Positions 22,324 to 30,603 of a DNA stretch of 36,545 nucleotides are shown here, one piece after another. The position numbers were made by a program, and so were the translations under genes. Position 1 is the stretch's first letter. Each line of letters opens with the position of its first letter. The notes beneath the pieces were generated by a model. The model did no database searches. It had not been told where the DNA came from and saw only the letters and a program-made list of their open reading frames with translations. The DNA is from Lentisphaeria bacterium UBA1791 (GTDB lineage Bacteria > Verrucomicrobiota > Lentisphaeria > Victivallales > Victivallaceae): positions 1-36,545 of the forward strand of contig DCFZ01000034.1 of assembly GCA_002314455.1 (NCBI GenBank), given 5' to 3'.

Positions 22324-23163
22324 ATGAGACATTTACTTTTGGCGGCGGTCGCCGCGCTGTTGCTCGCGGGATGCGCCGGATCAACACCTCAAACGCCGGG
22401 GTTCCGCTATGCCAGTTGGAATATCGGGCACTTCACGCTCGGCGGCTATTCCCGGCCGCGGCTCACGGCGGAGGAGGGGCCCGCAAAAGTCGCTCTCTAC
22501 AATGCATTTCTGGACGAGGTCAACGCCGATATTCTCGGCGTCTGCGAATTCAGCATCGACGTCACCAATGACGGCAAGACGAAATCGCCGCAAGCGGTTT
22601 TCGGGCGCTACCGTCAACAGCAGATCGGGCCGTGGCATCACTTTGACTGGAATGCGCTTTTCGCCAACGATTTGAAAATCACGGGAACTTGTGTCAAGGA
22701 ATTTCCGTGCTCGGTAAACGGCGATAGCGAGCCGAAGTATTACCTCGCAACGGAAATCGAGCTTGCCGGACGCAAAGTCATCCTTGTTTCAACGCATTTG
22801 GATTGGAATGTCCGGAAAAAGGAGCATCGCGATTTCCGCGCGCGTCAGATCAAGACGCTGATCGAGGATTTCAAGGCGGAAAAATATGTGATCATTTCCG
22901 GGGATTTCAACATCGTCGATCCCGATTCCGTCAAGGAGGATGGTTCCAAACAGGATTCTCCCTTGGAATTTCAGAAATTTGCCGCCGCCGGATATCAACT
23001 CGGCAATGACGGGCGCTTCAAGACGTTCCCCGCCGGCGCGCCGACGATGGCGCTGGACAACATCATCGTCAAGGGTTTTAAAATTCGTGATTTCAAGGTG
23101 TACGACCGCCCCGACTTAAGCGATCACGCACTGGTTTTGGCATACCTTGAAATGCAACCCTGA
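22324..23163 (+). CDS. lipoprotein of the endonuclease/exonuclease/phosphatase (EEP) family
   Basis: From ATG 22324 (GAGAG upstream) the 279-residue protein has a lipoprotein signal with lipobox LLAG-C17, so it is probably anchored in a membrane facing the periplasm. The EEP fold is shown by SWNIGH (first strand Asn), DILGVCEF (metal-binding Glu), STHLDW, ISGDFNI (Asp/Asn pair) and SDHALV near the C-terminus (catalytic Asp-His). Family members hydrolyse phosphodiesters in nucleic acids, sphingomyelin or inositol phosphates; the lipid anchor argues for an extracytoplasmic substrate. The nearby ceramidase-like remnant makes a sphingolipid role conceivable, but this is speculation. Confidence 0.82.
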   Translation: MRHLLLAAVAALLLAGCAGSTPQTPGFRYASWNIGHFTLGGYSRPRLTAEEGPAKVALYNAFLDEVNADILGVCEFSIDVTNDGKTKSPQAVFGRYRQQQIGPWHHFDWNALFANDLKITGTCVKEFPCSVNGDSEPKYYLATEIELAGRKVILVSTHLDWNVRKKEHRDFRARQIKTLIEDFKAEKYVIISGDFNIVDPDSVKEDGSKQDSPLEFQKFAAAGYQLGNDGRFKTFPAGAPTMALDNIIVKGFKIRDFKVYDRPDLSDHALVLAYLEMQP

Positions 23164-23203
23164 AAATTCGCTCTTGATCCTGCCGCGATAGCGGGTGACA
23201 AAC

Positions 23204-23231
23204 TTGAAAAGTTGCGGAAAGATGCTACTGT
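23204..23231 (+). promoter_or_regulatory. possible promoter of the AraC gene
   Basis: TTGAAA (23204-23209), 16 bp, TACTGT (23226-23231). Confidence 0.4.
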
Positions 23232-23285
23232 AAAGCGTTGACGGAGCTTTTGCGCGTGCGGTTTATTTCATCACATTAATGTCTC

Positions 23286-24080
23286 ATGAAAAGCTATTTC
23301 TCGGATTTGGATTTTTTAATTGTTCTTCAGCATACTGTTTCCCGCCCGATGCAGACGTTTTCGCTGGCTGAAAACAATTCCTTGGAATTTCTGTCATCGG
23401 GAGCGCTGACGATCCATTGGGAAAATGGCGCAACGACTTGCCTGACCGCCCCCGCTTTCTTTTGGATCCGATGCGGAACAAAATTCCGTTTTTCTCTGGC
23501 AACGGAAATTTCTGCCGATCATATCTATGCGGATGTGATGGGCCCGCGCAGCGAGCGGATGATGGATGCTTTGGACGAACTTTATCCCGACCGCTGTTTT
23601 TATCCCCGGAATTCCTCTTTTATGCATCAGCTCTTTACACGGTTGTTGCGGCTTTATCGCGATTCCCCCGTCGAGAATCAACGTGAAATGTGCGTGATCG
23701 CCGAGCAGATGGTGTGTCTGGCGGAGGAGGCGGCGACGGAGCATTCCGCCGACAAGGATCGCTACCACCTTAAAAAATTGGCGGAGGAAATGCGCATGGA
23801 GCCATTCCGGGAATGGGATTTTACGCAGGAAGTGCGGCAAAGGGAACTTTCGTTCGCTCATTTCCGTCGGCTCTTTCAGCAGGAATTCGGCGTGACGCCA
23901 CGGGGATATATTCTTCAGCAACGGATGATCCGCGCCGCGGAATTGCTCTGCAATACCAATATGCGCGTCAAGGAAATCGAGGAAATTTGCGGCTTCCGCT
24001 CGGCAATCGAATTCTCACGCACGTTTCGGAAATACTACGGACTCTCGCCAATGAATTATCGGAATCAGAAAAAGAAGTAA
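23286..24080 (+). CDS. AraC-family transcriptional regulator
   Basis: The 264-residue protein has an N-terminal cupin-like sensor domain (about 1-110) and a C-terminal double HTH: the first in EVRQRELSFAHFRRLFQQEFGVTPRGYILQQRMIRAAELL, the second in MRVKEIEEICGFRSAIEFSRTFRKYYGLSPMNYR, the classic AraC signature. It is a clear paralogue of the regulator at 29797-30603 (same MxxYFxDL start, GPRSERM, QRMIRxAE). No good ribosome binding site precedes ATG 23286. It probably controls the neighbouring ceramidase-like/DegT unit, in response to an unknown sugar; this is inferred from position. Confidence 0.9.
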   Translation: MKSYFSDLDFLIVLQHTVSRPMQTFSLAENNSLEFLSSGALTIHWENGATTCLTAPAFFWIRCGTKFRFSLATEISADHIYADVMGPRSERMMDALDELYPDRCFYPRNSSFMHQLFTRLLRLYRDSPVENQREMCVIAEQMVCLAEEAATEHSADKDRYHLKKLAEEMRMEPFREWDFTQEVRQRELSFAHFRRLFQQEFGVTPRGYILQQRMIRAAELLCNTNMRVKEIEEICGFRSAIEFSRTFRKYYGLSPMNYRNQKKK

Positions 24081-24118
24081 AATATCACTTTTTGATAACA
24101 TTTGTCACGAAATGGCAA

Positions 24119-24147
24119 TTGTAAATTTCTCCCTTGCCGCGTATAGT
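24119..24147 (+). promoter_or_regulatory. promoter of the ceramidase-remnant/DegT unit
   Basis: TTGTAA (24119-24124), 17-bp spacer, TATAGT (24142-24147). It remains intact although the first gene behind it is broken. Confidence 0.65.
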
Positions 24148-24193
24148 AAGTTTCAGAATATTCCGGTTACAAGAAAGCGGAAAAAGGAGAAAA

Positions 24194-24452
24194 ATGAAAA
24201 CTCTGTTGACTGCGCTTGCCGTCACCACCGCGGTTTCCGCGTTTGCGAACTTGCGCGTCGGCGTTGCCGAAAAAGAACTTGACGTGCCGCTCTTTGCCGA
24301 ACTTTACGGCTACGGTCCTTACGACGAACGCCGCCAGATGGAAATTCACGATCCGCTGTACGTGCGCGCCTATTCTTTTGCATAAATTCAAGTACCAGGA
24401 CAACGTCGGGAAATTCGTTGTCGATCAACTCTTAAAAATGGAGGAAAAGTAA
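24194..24452 (+). pseudogene. neutral-ceramidase-like secreted protein with large internal deletion
   Basis: ATG 24194 has AAGGAG and opens a signal peptide (MKTLLTALAVTTAVSAFA) followed by LRVGVAEKELDVP and GYGPYDERRQMEIHDPLYVRA, which resembles the start of bacterial neutral/alkaline ceramidase-like proteins (usually over 400 residues). The frame stops at 24385. A different frame then encodes KFKYQDNVGKFVVDQLLKMEEK to 24452, a plausible native C-terminus just before the DegT gene. Most of the gene thus appears to have been removed by a frame-changing deletion near 24372-24384 that left the start, signal peptide and last 20 or so codons. The C-terminal assignment to the same gene is inference. 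Confidence 0.6.
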
Positions 24453-24454
24453 TT

Positions 24455-25669
24455 ATGTCAATGTCCGATCTCGCCATCAACGGCGGCAAGCCCGTATTCG
24501 AAGGCAAAGGCGCAATCGATCTCGCTCCGGCGTGGCCGATTCCCTTTCCTGAAACCGAGGAAAAACTTATCGAAATCTACCGTTCCGGCAAATGGGGCGG
24601 CGTCAAAAAGTATGAACAGCTTCTGATGGATGAATTTTCCGCGTGGCAGGGGGCGAAATACTCCGCGTGGATGGTAAACGGCACCGTCACGCTCGAGTGC
24701 GCCCTCATCGCGCTTGGCATCGGCCCCGGCGACGAAGTGATCGTGCCCGGCGTTTCGTGGATCGCCACTGCCGAAGCCCCGATCTACGTCGGCGCAACGC
24801 CCATTCTTGTTGACATCGACAAAGAGACGCTCTGCATCGATCCCGCGAAGATCGAAGAAGCGATCACCCCGCGCACCAAGGCGATCATCCCCGTCCACCT
24901 CTTCTCGGCGGTCTGCGATATGGATAAAATCATGGCGATCGCCAAGAAGCACAACTTGTACGTCATCGAGGACTGCGCGCACGCGCACGGTGCGAAACAG
25001 CACGGCAAGGGCGTCGGCGCGATCGGCGACATCGGCAGTTTCAGCTTCCAGCTTTCCAAGTTGATGACGGCGGGCGAGGGCGGCTGCTGCACGACCGACA
25101 ACGAGGAGTATTTCGATCGCGTTTTCCGCGTGAGCCACATCGGCAACACCCGTCTCCACCCCGGCGTCAATCCGGCAATGGGGATGATCTGCCACCAGTA
25201 TCGTTTTACCGATTTTCAGGCGGCGATCATCTACGATCAACTCAAGCATCAGGATGAATTGAAAGCCAAGCGCGAAAAATCGGCGAAGCGCATCAAGGAA
25301 CTCATCAAAAACACGCCGGGCATCGTCGAACAGAAGTCGAGCTACGACGACGACGAGCGCGCCTATTATTTCTACGCATTGCGTCTGGAGCTTGAGCGCC
25401 TCAAGCCGGGCATCGACCGCAAGTTTTTGATGAAAGCGTTTCAGGCGGAAGGCGTTCTGCTTCACGAGGGGTGGGGCGAAACGATCATCGACATGGGTTG
25501 CTGGAACGTTCCGCCGGAACGCTACAAGCAGTACCCGATCCCCGTCAGCCTCGAAGCCATGCACGAGAGCGGTCTTTACTCAATGGGCAATCTCTTGCTC
25601 GCCGACGACGCCGTCATCGACAAGGTGGCGGAGGGCATCGACAAAGTGATGCGCGAATGCGCGGAATAA
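24455..25669 (+). CDS. DegT/DnrJ/EryC1/StrS-family PLP-dependent aminotransferase
   Basis: The 404-residue protein matches sugar aminotransferases of this family: NGTVTLECALIALGIGPGDEVIVPGVSWIAT (cofactor phosphate region), VIEDCAHAHGA with Asp173 against the pyridine nitrogen, and Lys202 in SFQLSKLMTAGEGG as the Schiff-base lysine. Members convert keto-sugars to amino sugars for antibiotics, lipopolysaccharide or inosamine metabolism; some act on scyllo-inosose. The start ATG 24455 follows GGAGG with a 10-nt spacer (the coupled remnant ends 3 bp before). It shares the promoter at 24119, so it may depend on translation across the broken upstream gene. A small GGGAT-ATCCC hairpin follows the stop codon. 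Confidence 0.9.
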   Translation: MSMSDLAINGGKPVFEGKGAIDLAPAWPIPFPETEEKLIEIYRSGKWGGVKKYEQLLMDEFSAWQGAKYSAWMVNGTVTLECALIALGIGPGDEVIVPGVSWIATAEAPIYVGATPILVDIDKETLCIDPAKIEEAITPRTKAIIPVHLFSAVCDMDKIMAIAKKHNLYVIEDCAHAHGAKQHGKGVGAIGDIGSFSFQLSKLMTAGEGGCCTTDNEEYFDRVFRVSHIGNTRLHPGVNPAMGMICHQYRFTDFQAAIIYDQLKHQDELKAKREKSAKRIKELIKNTPGIVEQKSSYDDDERAYYFYALRLELERLKPGIDRKFLMKAFQAEGVLLHEGWGETIIDMGCWNVPPERYKQYPIPVSLEAMHESGLYSMGNLLLADDAVIDKVAEGIDKVMRECAE

Positions 25670-25835
25670 CGGGATAATCCCGATCAAGTATTTCAAGGCA
25701 AAGGCGAAGTAACTCTTGTTCAGTTTCGACATTTTCAGCTTCTTGCTTGAGAATTGATTTTCCGCCTTGTCCGGCGACACTTGTTAAAATATCCGCGATC
25801 GTGTGACAAAAAGTACCGCAGTTGCGAAAAAATCC

Positions 25836-25863
25836 TTGTTTTATTTCGTTTCTGCGGTATATT
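25836..25863 (+). promoter_or_regulatory. promoter of the HTH-fusion gene
   Basis: TTGTTT (25836-25841), 16-bp spacer, TATATT (25858-25863). It sits between ACCGCAG and CTGCGGT arms, a possible operator. Confidence 0.5.
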
Positions 25864-25886
25864 ATTGCGGAAAGAGGGAAAATACG

Positions 25887-26534
25887 ATGGCGAAATACAA
25901 TGTTGTCCGCATCCAGCATCTTTTGGCGATGCTCAAGGGAAACCGCTATTTTAATTATCCCCGCTTTCTCGCCGAGATGAAGCGGCTCTCCCCGACGGGG
26001 GCATGCAAATTTTCCGCAAGAACCTTGTCGCGTGACATCGAATTTCTCAAGCGCGAATACCGCGTGCCGATCGATCAGGAGCAGCGAAACGGTGCCCGTG
26101 CTCAACACTGGGGGCGCATGATGAAATATTGCAGTTTGCCGGCAATCGTTTTTGCCGGTTGCATCGTGATGGCAGATCCGCATAGAGGAATTGGCACTTT
26201 CCCCCGCAATCCGATTGGCGGACAACCGTCGTTTCACAATGTTCAGCCGACTCAAAACAATTCATTTTATCATACGCCGATGCCGTCGACCGTGTATACG
26301 CCGCCGTGTTATCAGACCTTTACTTTGGCGGACAGATTTCACACCCCGGTCATTTATGATGTGCCGTCCGTAAAACATCATTCGGAAAAGATTCAAACGC
26401 CGACGGTTATTGACAAAAGTGTGCCAGCGAACCCGGGGCGGATAGAAATTATTGAACAACCGATCGTAGATGGTCACGGGCAACATCGCTATCTGTTGAA
26501 ATATCCGGACGGCCGAACGGAAGTTTTATATTAG
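25887..26534 (+). pseudogene. in-frame fusion: WYL-regulator HTH joined to an exported hypothetical protein
   Basis: The 215-codon frame is a chimera. Codons 1-72 (MAKYNVVRIQHLLAMLKGNRY..., KFSARTLSRDIEFLKREYRVPI) match the N-terminal HTH of WYL-type regulators, which normally run about 300 residues. After NG at the junction (about 26100) a different protein begins, whose own start could be ATG 26118 or 26121: MMKYCSLPAIVFAGCIVMA (signal peptide or lipobox), then a Pro/His/Thr-rich body ending HRYLLKYPDGRTEVLY. The WYL domain is lost. ATG 25887 has AGAGGG and a promoter, so a chimeric cytoplasm-start protein may be made. I recognise no family for the second part. Confidence 0.55.
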
Positions 26535-26652
26535 TCTTTGATGCGTGACGAAGCGGCGCAGAAATTCTTCCGGCACGTGATCGACAATTCCGGCGTCGAC
26601 GCCTACACCGGACGAACCCAATAAAACGTGGCGGTCGGCTGGCGTATCTTCG

Positions 26653-26679
26653 CCTGCAAAGCTTGATCAGCTTTGCAGG
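26653..26679. repeat. perfect inverted repeat between the fusion gene and GH3 gene
   Basis: CCTGCAAAGCT and AGCTTTGCAGG surround TGATC: an 11-bp stem between two convergent genes. It can serve as a bidirectional terminator although the U-run (CCTTTT) is short. It resembles the GATCAGCTTGC palindromes near 7370. No gene was seen in 26535-26736; the frame around 26545-26623 (DEAAQKFFRHVIDNS) may be a short gene fragment. Confidence 0.5.
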
Positions 26680-26736
26680 AGCCTTTTGCGCCGCCGCTAT
26701 CTCGCGGTTGAAATTCAAGAAGACGGCGGCGCGGAT

Positions 26737-29238
26737 TTAGTGCAAGGTTACCGGTTTTTCGGCAAAGAAGTGCCGGGAGTCGGTCGCGAACTGCAATCTC
26801 CTTTCCCCGGGAAGGAAAACGAATTTGTTTTCCCGCTCTGAAAAAACGGAAAAATCTCTTTCCGTTGCGACGAGTTCGACGATGGCGCTTTCCCCGGAAG
26901 CGAGGTGACACTTGGCAAAGTCGGCAAGTTCATGGAGTGGCTTTTCCCGATCTTCCGATTGCCCGGCAACGTAAAGTTGCACCACCGCGCTCCCTGCGGT
27001 TTTTCCCGTATTGACTACCTTGACGTGGCTGATGACGTCGTGCCCCGACGTCTGGCAATCGGTCAATTCATAGGAAAAGGTCGCATAGCTCAAGCCGTAG
27101 CCGAAAGGATAACGCACGTCGATATTGGCGGTGTCGAAATAGCGGTAGCCGACCATCTGTTTGTCGAGGTATTCCGATGCCGCGTGATATGGATCGGTGT
27201 CGCCGGGGAAAAGACGGTAGCGGTGACAGGGGTAATCCTCCAGTTTTTTTGCCCACGCCGCGCAAAGTCTGCCGCCGAAATCCGCCTTGCCGAAAACGAG
27301 TTCGGCGATCGCGCGCCCGCCCTCCATCCCGGGATACCAGACGGAAAATGCCGCGGGCACGCGGTCGATCCACTCCTCGATCCGGAAAATAGAACCGTGG
27401 ATGAGGCCGACAATTGTGCGGGGATTGACTTCGATCAGCTGTTTGATCAACTCATTTTGCCCCGCCGGCATTTCCATATCGGGAATATCCGCAGGGGTAT
27501 CCAATGCCGGAAGTCCCGTCGCCTCGCGGTCGGTCGCATGGCTCGTGCCGCCGAAATAAAGCACCGCATCCGCGGCGCGCACCGCCTCAAGATCAAGCGG
27601 AATCTTTTCATCGTAGAGCAAGCGGAAACTGACTTGTCCTTTGGTCGATCGGCGGAGAAATTCGATCTCCACGGGAACCGGCTTGCCCGCGATGCAATCA
27701 AGCGTAAAAACTGATTCGTAATCACGGAATCCCGGTTGCGTTGAATCCAGCACGGTTGCTCCGTCGAATTTCAATGCAACTTGACAATTGTCCAGATGGA
27801 GCAGACTGAAATTGCATTTCCCCGTGCGTTCAGGCACGAAAAATCCCTGCCAGACGGCAAAAAACGCCTTGTCGTCCAACGGCGTCTCCGGCGCATTGGA
27901 GCCGACAAAGGCATTGTCGCGCCCGAAGTGTTGCTCCCATTGCGTATCGACGCGCTCGAGGATCGGTTTTTTTTCGATGCTTTTCGTCGCGGGATCATAA
28001 TCGAAAAAGCGACCGTCAAGCCCCGTCTTGCCCGATGCCGTGCGAAAAAGTTTCGCGGGCACGATATTGACCTGTTTGAAGCAACTGCCGGGCAAATAGG
28101 TGATTTCGACTTGGCTCCCCAGAAATTCCTTAAGTCCGGCAAGCGGCGTGATCTCGTATTCCGGATGGACCGAGCCGGAACCGCCGCAAAGGTTGTGATG
28201 CCCCATTTCGTGACGCAGATCGGCGCTCGGCCCGCAGACGACGATCTTTTTGCATTTTGCCGGATCAAGCGGCAGAATGCCGTTGTTTTTGAGCAGCACC
28301 GCGCCTTGCTGCGCAAACTTTTTGCACATCGTGCGGTGCTCTGCCGTATTGATCGCGCCGGGCAGCCGCTTGGCGTCGGCAAAACATCCGGTGCGCGCCA
28401 TCACTTTGAGGAGGCGGAAAACGTGTTCGTCCAAAATTTCCTGCGGGATCAGTTTCTGTTCGATTAGTTGTTTCAACGGGCGGTTGTAGCGTGCATTCTC
28501 GCCGCCCGCCATTTCAAGGTCGATGCCGCCGTTGACACAGCACTGATAGGCGTTGCCGACCGCACCCCAGTCGGAAACGATCGCCCCGTCGAAGCCCCAC
28601 TCGTTTTCCAGAATCTCCATTGCCAGATGGCGGTTTTCCGAAGCGTAGACGTTGTTGATCTTGTTGTAACTGCACATCATCATCCACGGATGCGCCGCTT
28701 TAACGACGATCTCAAAGTTGCGCAGATAAAGTTCGCGCATCGTGCGTTCGTCGATGTTGGCGCTGGTCACCCGGCGGCAGGTCTCCTGATTGTTGAGCGC
28801 AAAGTGTTTCGGCGTTGTCGCCACGCCGAGCGACTGACACCCCTTGACGTAATTTGCGGCGATTTTGCCGCACAGGACGGGGTCTTCGCCCAAGTATTCG
28901 TAGTTGCGCCCGCAAAGCGGCGATCTCTGGAGGTTCATCCCCGGACCTTCCAGCACGTTCATACCGACGGCGAGGATCTCTTCGCCGATCAGTTTGCCAT
29001 ATTGATATGCCGCTTCTTTGTCAAAGGTCGAAGCGAGCGAGATCGTCGCGGGAAGACAAGTTGCCGTGCGTCCATCCTCAAGCCGCACGCCGCGCGGACC
29101 GTTGTTGAGCCCGAGCGGAGCAATGCCCAGCCGCGGTACTCCATGGTTGTGTGTTTTGCCGTTGCCGTACAAAAGGCCGATCTTTTCGTCGAGCGTAAGT
29201 TCGGCAAGGATGGCGCGAAGTTCCTGATTGGTTTTCAT
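26737..29238 (-). CDS. GH3 beta-glycosidase (probable beta-glucosidase) with PA14 insert
   Basis: The 833-residue enzyme has the GH3 plan: N-terminal TIM barrel with NGPRG, GPGMNLQRSPLCGRNYEYLGEDP, KHF and the nucleophile Asp223 in IVSDWGAV; a second alpha/beta sandwich domain interrupted by a PA14-like segment (about residues 395-545, including FFVPERTGKCNFSLLHLDNCQ); and a C-terminal fibronectin-III-like domain (YGLSYATFSYELTD...VVNTGKTAGSAVVQLYVA). It cleaves terminal beta-linked sugars, most likely glucose, from oligosaccharides or glycosides. No signal peptide is visible, so it is cytoplasmic. ATG 29238 has GAGGT 7 nt upstream and lies 11 bp after the fusion remnant, whose promoter probably drives it. 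Confidence 0.94.
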   Translation of the reverse strand: MKTNQELRAILAELTLDEKIGLLYGNGKTHNHGVPRLGIAPLGLNNGPRGVRLEDGRTATCLPATISLASTFDKEAAYQYGKLIGEEILAVGMNVLEGPGMNLQRSPLCGRNYEYLGEDPVLCGKIAANYVKGCQSLGVATTPKHFALNNQETCRRVTSANIDERTMRELYLRNFEIVVKAAHPWMMMCSYNKINNVYASENRHLAMEILENEWGFDGAIVSDWGAVGNAYQCCVNGGIDLEMAGGENARYNRPLKQLIEQKLIPQEILDEHVFRLLKVMARTGCFADAKRLPGAINTAEHRTMCKKFAQQGAVLLKNNGILPLDPAKCKKIVVCGPSADLRHEMGHHNLCGGSGSVHPEYEITPLAGLKEFLGSQVEITYLPGSCFKQVNIVPAKLFRTASGKTGLDGRFFDYDPATKSIEKKPILERVDTQWEQHFGRDNAFVGSNAPETPLDDKAFFAVWQGFFVPERTGKCNFSLLHLDNCQVALKFDGATVLDSTQPGFRDYESVFTLDCIAGKPVPVEIEFLRRSTKGQVSFRLLYDEKIPLDLEAVRAADAVLYFGGTSHATDREATGLPALDTPADIPDMEMPAGQNELIKQLIEVNPRTIVGLIHGSIFRIEEWIDRVPAAFSVWYPGMEGGRAIAELVFGKADFGGRLCAAWAKKLEDYPCHRYRLFPGDTDPYHAASEYLDKQMVGYRYFDTANIDVRYPFGYGLSYATFSYELTDCQTSGHDVISHVKVVNTGKTAGSAVVQLYVAGQSEDREKPLHELADFAKCHLASGESAIVELVATERDFSVFSERENKFVFLPGERRLQFATDSRHFFAEKPVTLH

Positions 29239-29248
29239 CGAAAATACC

Positions 29249-29428
29249 TCAACGCAGATTCATGGATTTCAAGATGCCGAATTCGAGGCCGCGGATCCCG
29301 GCAAGCCCTTTCACTCTGCCGATCGCGGCGCTTGCGCCGCTTACCGCGAAACGCTTTGTCATCACACTGCACAGAATGCCGCCGCCGCCCGTGACGACCG
29401 CGACTTTGTTGGAAAGATCAACTTGCAT
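29249..29428 (-). pseudogene. deletion scar: SDR N-terminus fused in frame to UxuA C-terminus (59 codons)
   Basis: The frame starts ATG 29428 with AAAGGA upstream. Codons 1-32 (MQVDLSNKVAVVTGGGGILC..., FAVSGA) align with the first residues of the SDR at 5681-6523; the last 25 codons (AIGRVKGLAGIRGLEFGI...) align with the end of the UxuA at 4474-5673. In the intact locus these segments are about 2 kb apart and belong to consecutive genes in the order SDR then uxuA. A single in-frame deletion therefore removed most of both genes and left a 59-codon ORF with promoter and ribosome binding site, directly upstream of the GH3 gene. The peptide itself is unlikely to be an enzyme. Confidence 0.85.
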
Positions 29429-29461
29429 AAAATATCCTTTCTGCTTTAAAAGTGCAGTTAT

Positions 29462-29470
29462 AGTATATCA
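29462..29470 (-). promoter_or_regulatory. extended -10 promoter before the fusion remnant and GH3 gene
   Basis: On the minus strand TGATATACT, an extended -10 element, lies 34 bp before the remnant's start, as in the paralogous uronate operon at 6551-6559. Confidence 0.5.
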
Positions 29471-29483
29471 CTTAAAAAAGAAA

Positions 29484-29511
29484 AAATCCACCGTTTTTGC
29501 CGGGTGGATTT
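29484..29511. terminator. hairpin with flanking A/T runs, probable terminator
   Basis: AAATCCACC (29484-29492) pairs with GGTGGATTT (29503-29511), with A-run before and T-run after, so it could act on either strand. It matches the weaker hairpin at 6571-6600 in the related locus. Confidence 0.6.
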
Positions 29512-29541
29512 ATGCTTTTTTGATGATCAGAAAGTCCAGTT

Positions 29542-29744
29542 TGGCAAATTAATTTTTTGCGGCAGTCGAGCGTCGTCCGCTGGCGGTACTGCACACTCCA
29601 TACATTCGCCGGAATATGAATGCCGAATGTGGGCGAGTTCAAAACGAATTCCTCGCGGAAGTTGCCGTTGCCTGTGATGACGTGCAAGGAACCGTGCAAG
29701 GCCATCAGAAATCCATCGCAACTTTTGTGCGCGAGACAGATTCA
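29542..29744 (-). pseudogene. remnant of a WxcM/FdtA-like cupin (sugar 3,4-ketoisomerase family)
   Basis: The minus frame from about 29744 encodes about 55 recognisable residues: LAHKSCDGFLMALHGSLHVI, then GNFREEFVLNSPTFGIHIPANVWSVQY. These match the cupin core of WxcM/FdtA/QdtA proteins (HAHK..., QFLIAL.GS..V, F.L..P..G..IP...W), which isomerise dTDP-4-keto-6-deoxyglucose for surface sugars. Native proteins have about 130-140 residues; here the beginning, the end and any start site are missing. Confidence 0.55.
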
Positions 29745-29796
29745 AAAAGCGATTTTGACTTTTTGTGCGATTTATTCGGCAATATGTGCTTTTTCT

Positions 29797-30603
29797 TTAT
29801 TTGCCGTCGTGTTTTCTGTGATTCCGGCGATATGCGCTCGGGGAAACGCCGTAGTAGTTTTTGAACGAGCGGCAAAAATCAATTGCCGAAGAGAATAGAC
29901 TGGTGTATTGGATCTTTTTGATCTGCATCTCGCTGTTGCTCAACATTTCCGCCACGCGGATCATGCGTTGCCGCATAAGGTATTCCCGGGCGGTGCATCC
30001 GAATTTCCGGCGGAAGATCCGCCGCAAATGGGTTATGGTGATGGAAAGCGTTTGGGCGATCGCATGGAAATCGTAATCCAGAAAAGGTTCGCTCCTGAAT
30101 TGGGATGCCAGCGTTTCCAGATCGTACGGATCGGCATCCTGCCCACCATTTTTTTGAAGCGTATGCAGCGACGTCGCAAGGATTGTTTCAAGCAGTGCGA
30201 CCATATCCGGATGGTTCGTCGCGGGGGCGCTGCGGTAGAGACGCATCAACTGATGAAACGACTCCGTCATCAATGAACCTTCCACAGGGTGAAAGCATCC
30301 TTGCGGAAATTTTTCATCAAGCATAGTCAGCATGCGTTCGCTGCGGGGACCGCTGAAATGGACTTCGTAGTGTTCGATTTTGGCGTTTTTCTGCAGTGAA
30401 AAAAGAATGCGATCCCCCTTGAAGAACCAAAAACATACCGGCCCTTCGAGCGTGATCTTGCGCCCCTGACGCTGCAACAAAAGCTCTCCCGCGGGAATGA
30501 ACACCAAAGAATTATTTTCCGCTATGCTCTCTCTGCCGTGCCATTTATCCGCCCAGTGGTGCAAAACAATATCGATTTTCAGATCATCGAAATAACCCCT
30601 CAT
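29797..30603 (-). CDS. AraC-family transcriptional regulator
   Basis: The 268-residue regulator has an N-terminal sensor half (MRGYFDDLKIDIVLHHWADKW...) and a C-terminal AraC double HTH: IAQTLSITITHLRRIFRRKFGCTAREYLMRQRMIRVAEML and a second HTH ending SSAIDFCRSFKNYYGVSPSAYRR. It is a paralogue of the regulator at 23286-24080. ATG 30603 has a strong AGGAGG. It lies upstream of the GH3 unit on the same strand and probably controls it. The upstream 260 bp are AT-rich and carry repeated TTCGTT/TGATAATA elements (about 30668-30690 and 30770-30790), possible binding sites. Confidence 0.88.
   Translation of the reverse strand: MRGYFDDLKIDIVLHHWADKWHGRESIAENNSLVFIPAGELLLQRQGRKITLEGPVCFWFFKGDRILFSLQKNAKIEHYEVHFSGPRSERMLTMLDEKFPQGCFHPVEGSLMTESFHQLMRLYRSAPATNHPDMVALLETILATSLHTLQKNGGQDADPYDLETLASQFRSEPFLDYDFHAIAQTLSITITHLRRIFRRKFGCTAREYLMRQRMIRVAEMLSNSEMQIKKIQYTSLFSSAIDFCRSFKNYYGVSPSAYRRNHRKHDGK

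Noticed and set aside
26545..26623. Short plus-strand fragment (DEAAQKFFRHVIDNS) as a transposase end
   Set aside because: Too short and without a recognisable family; no inverted repeats or target duplications of an insertion sequence were seen around it.
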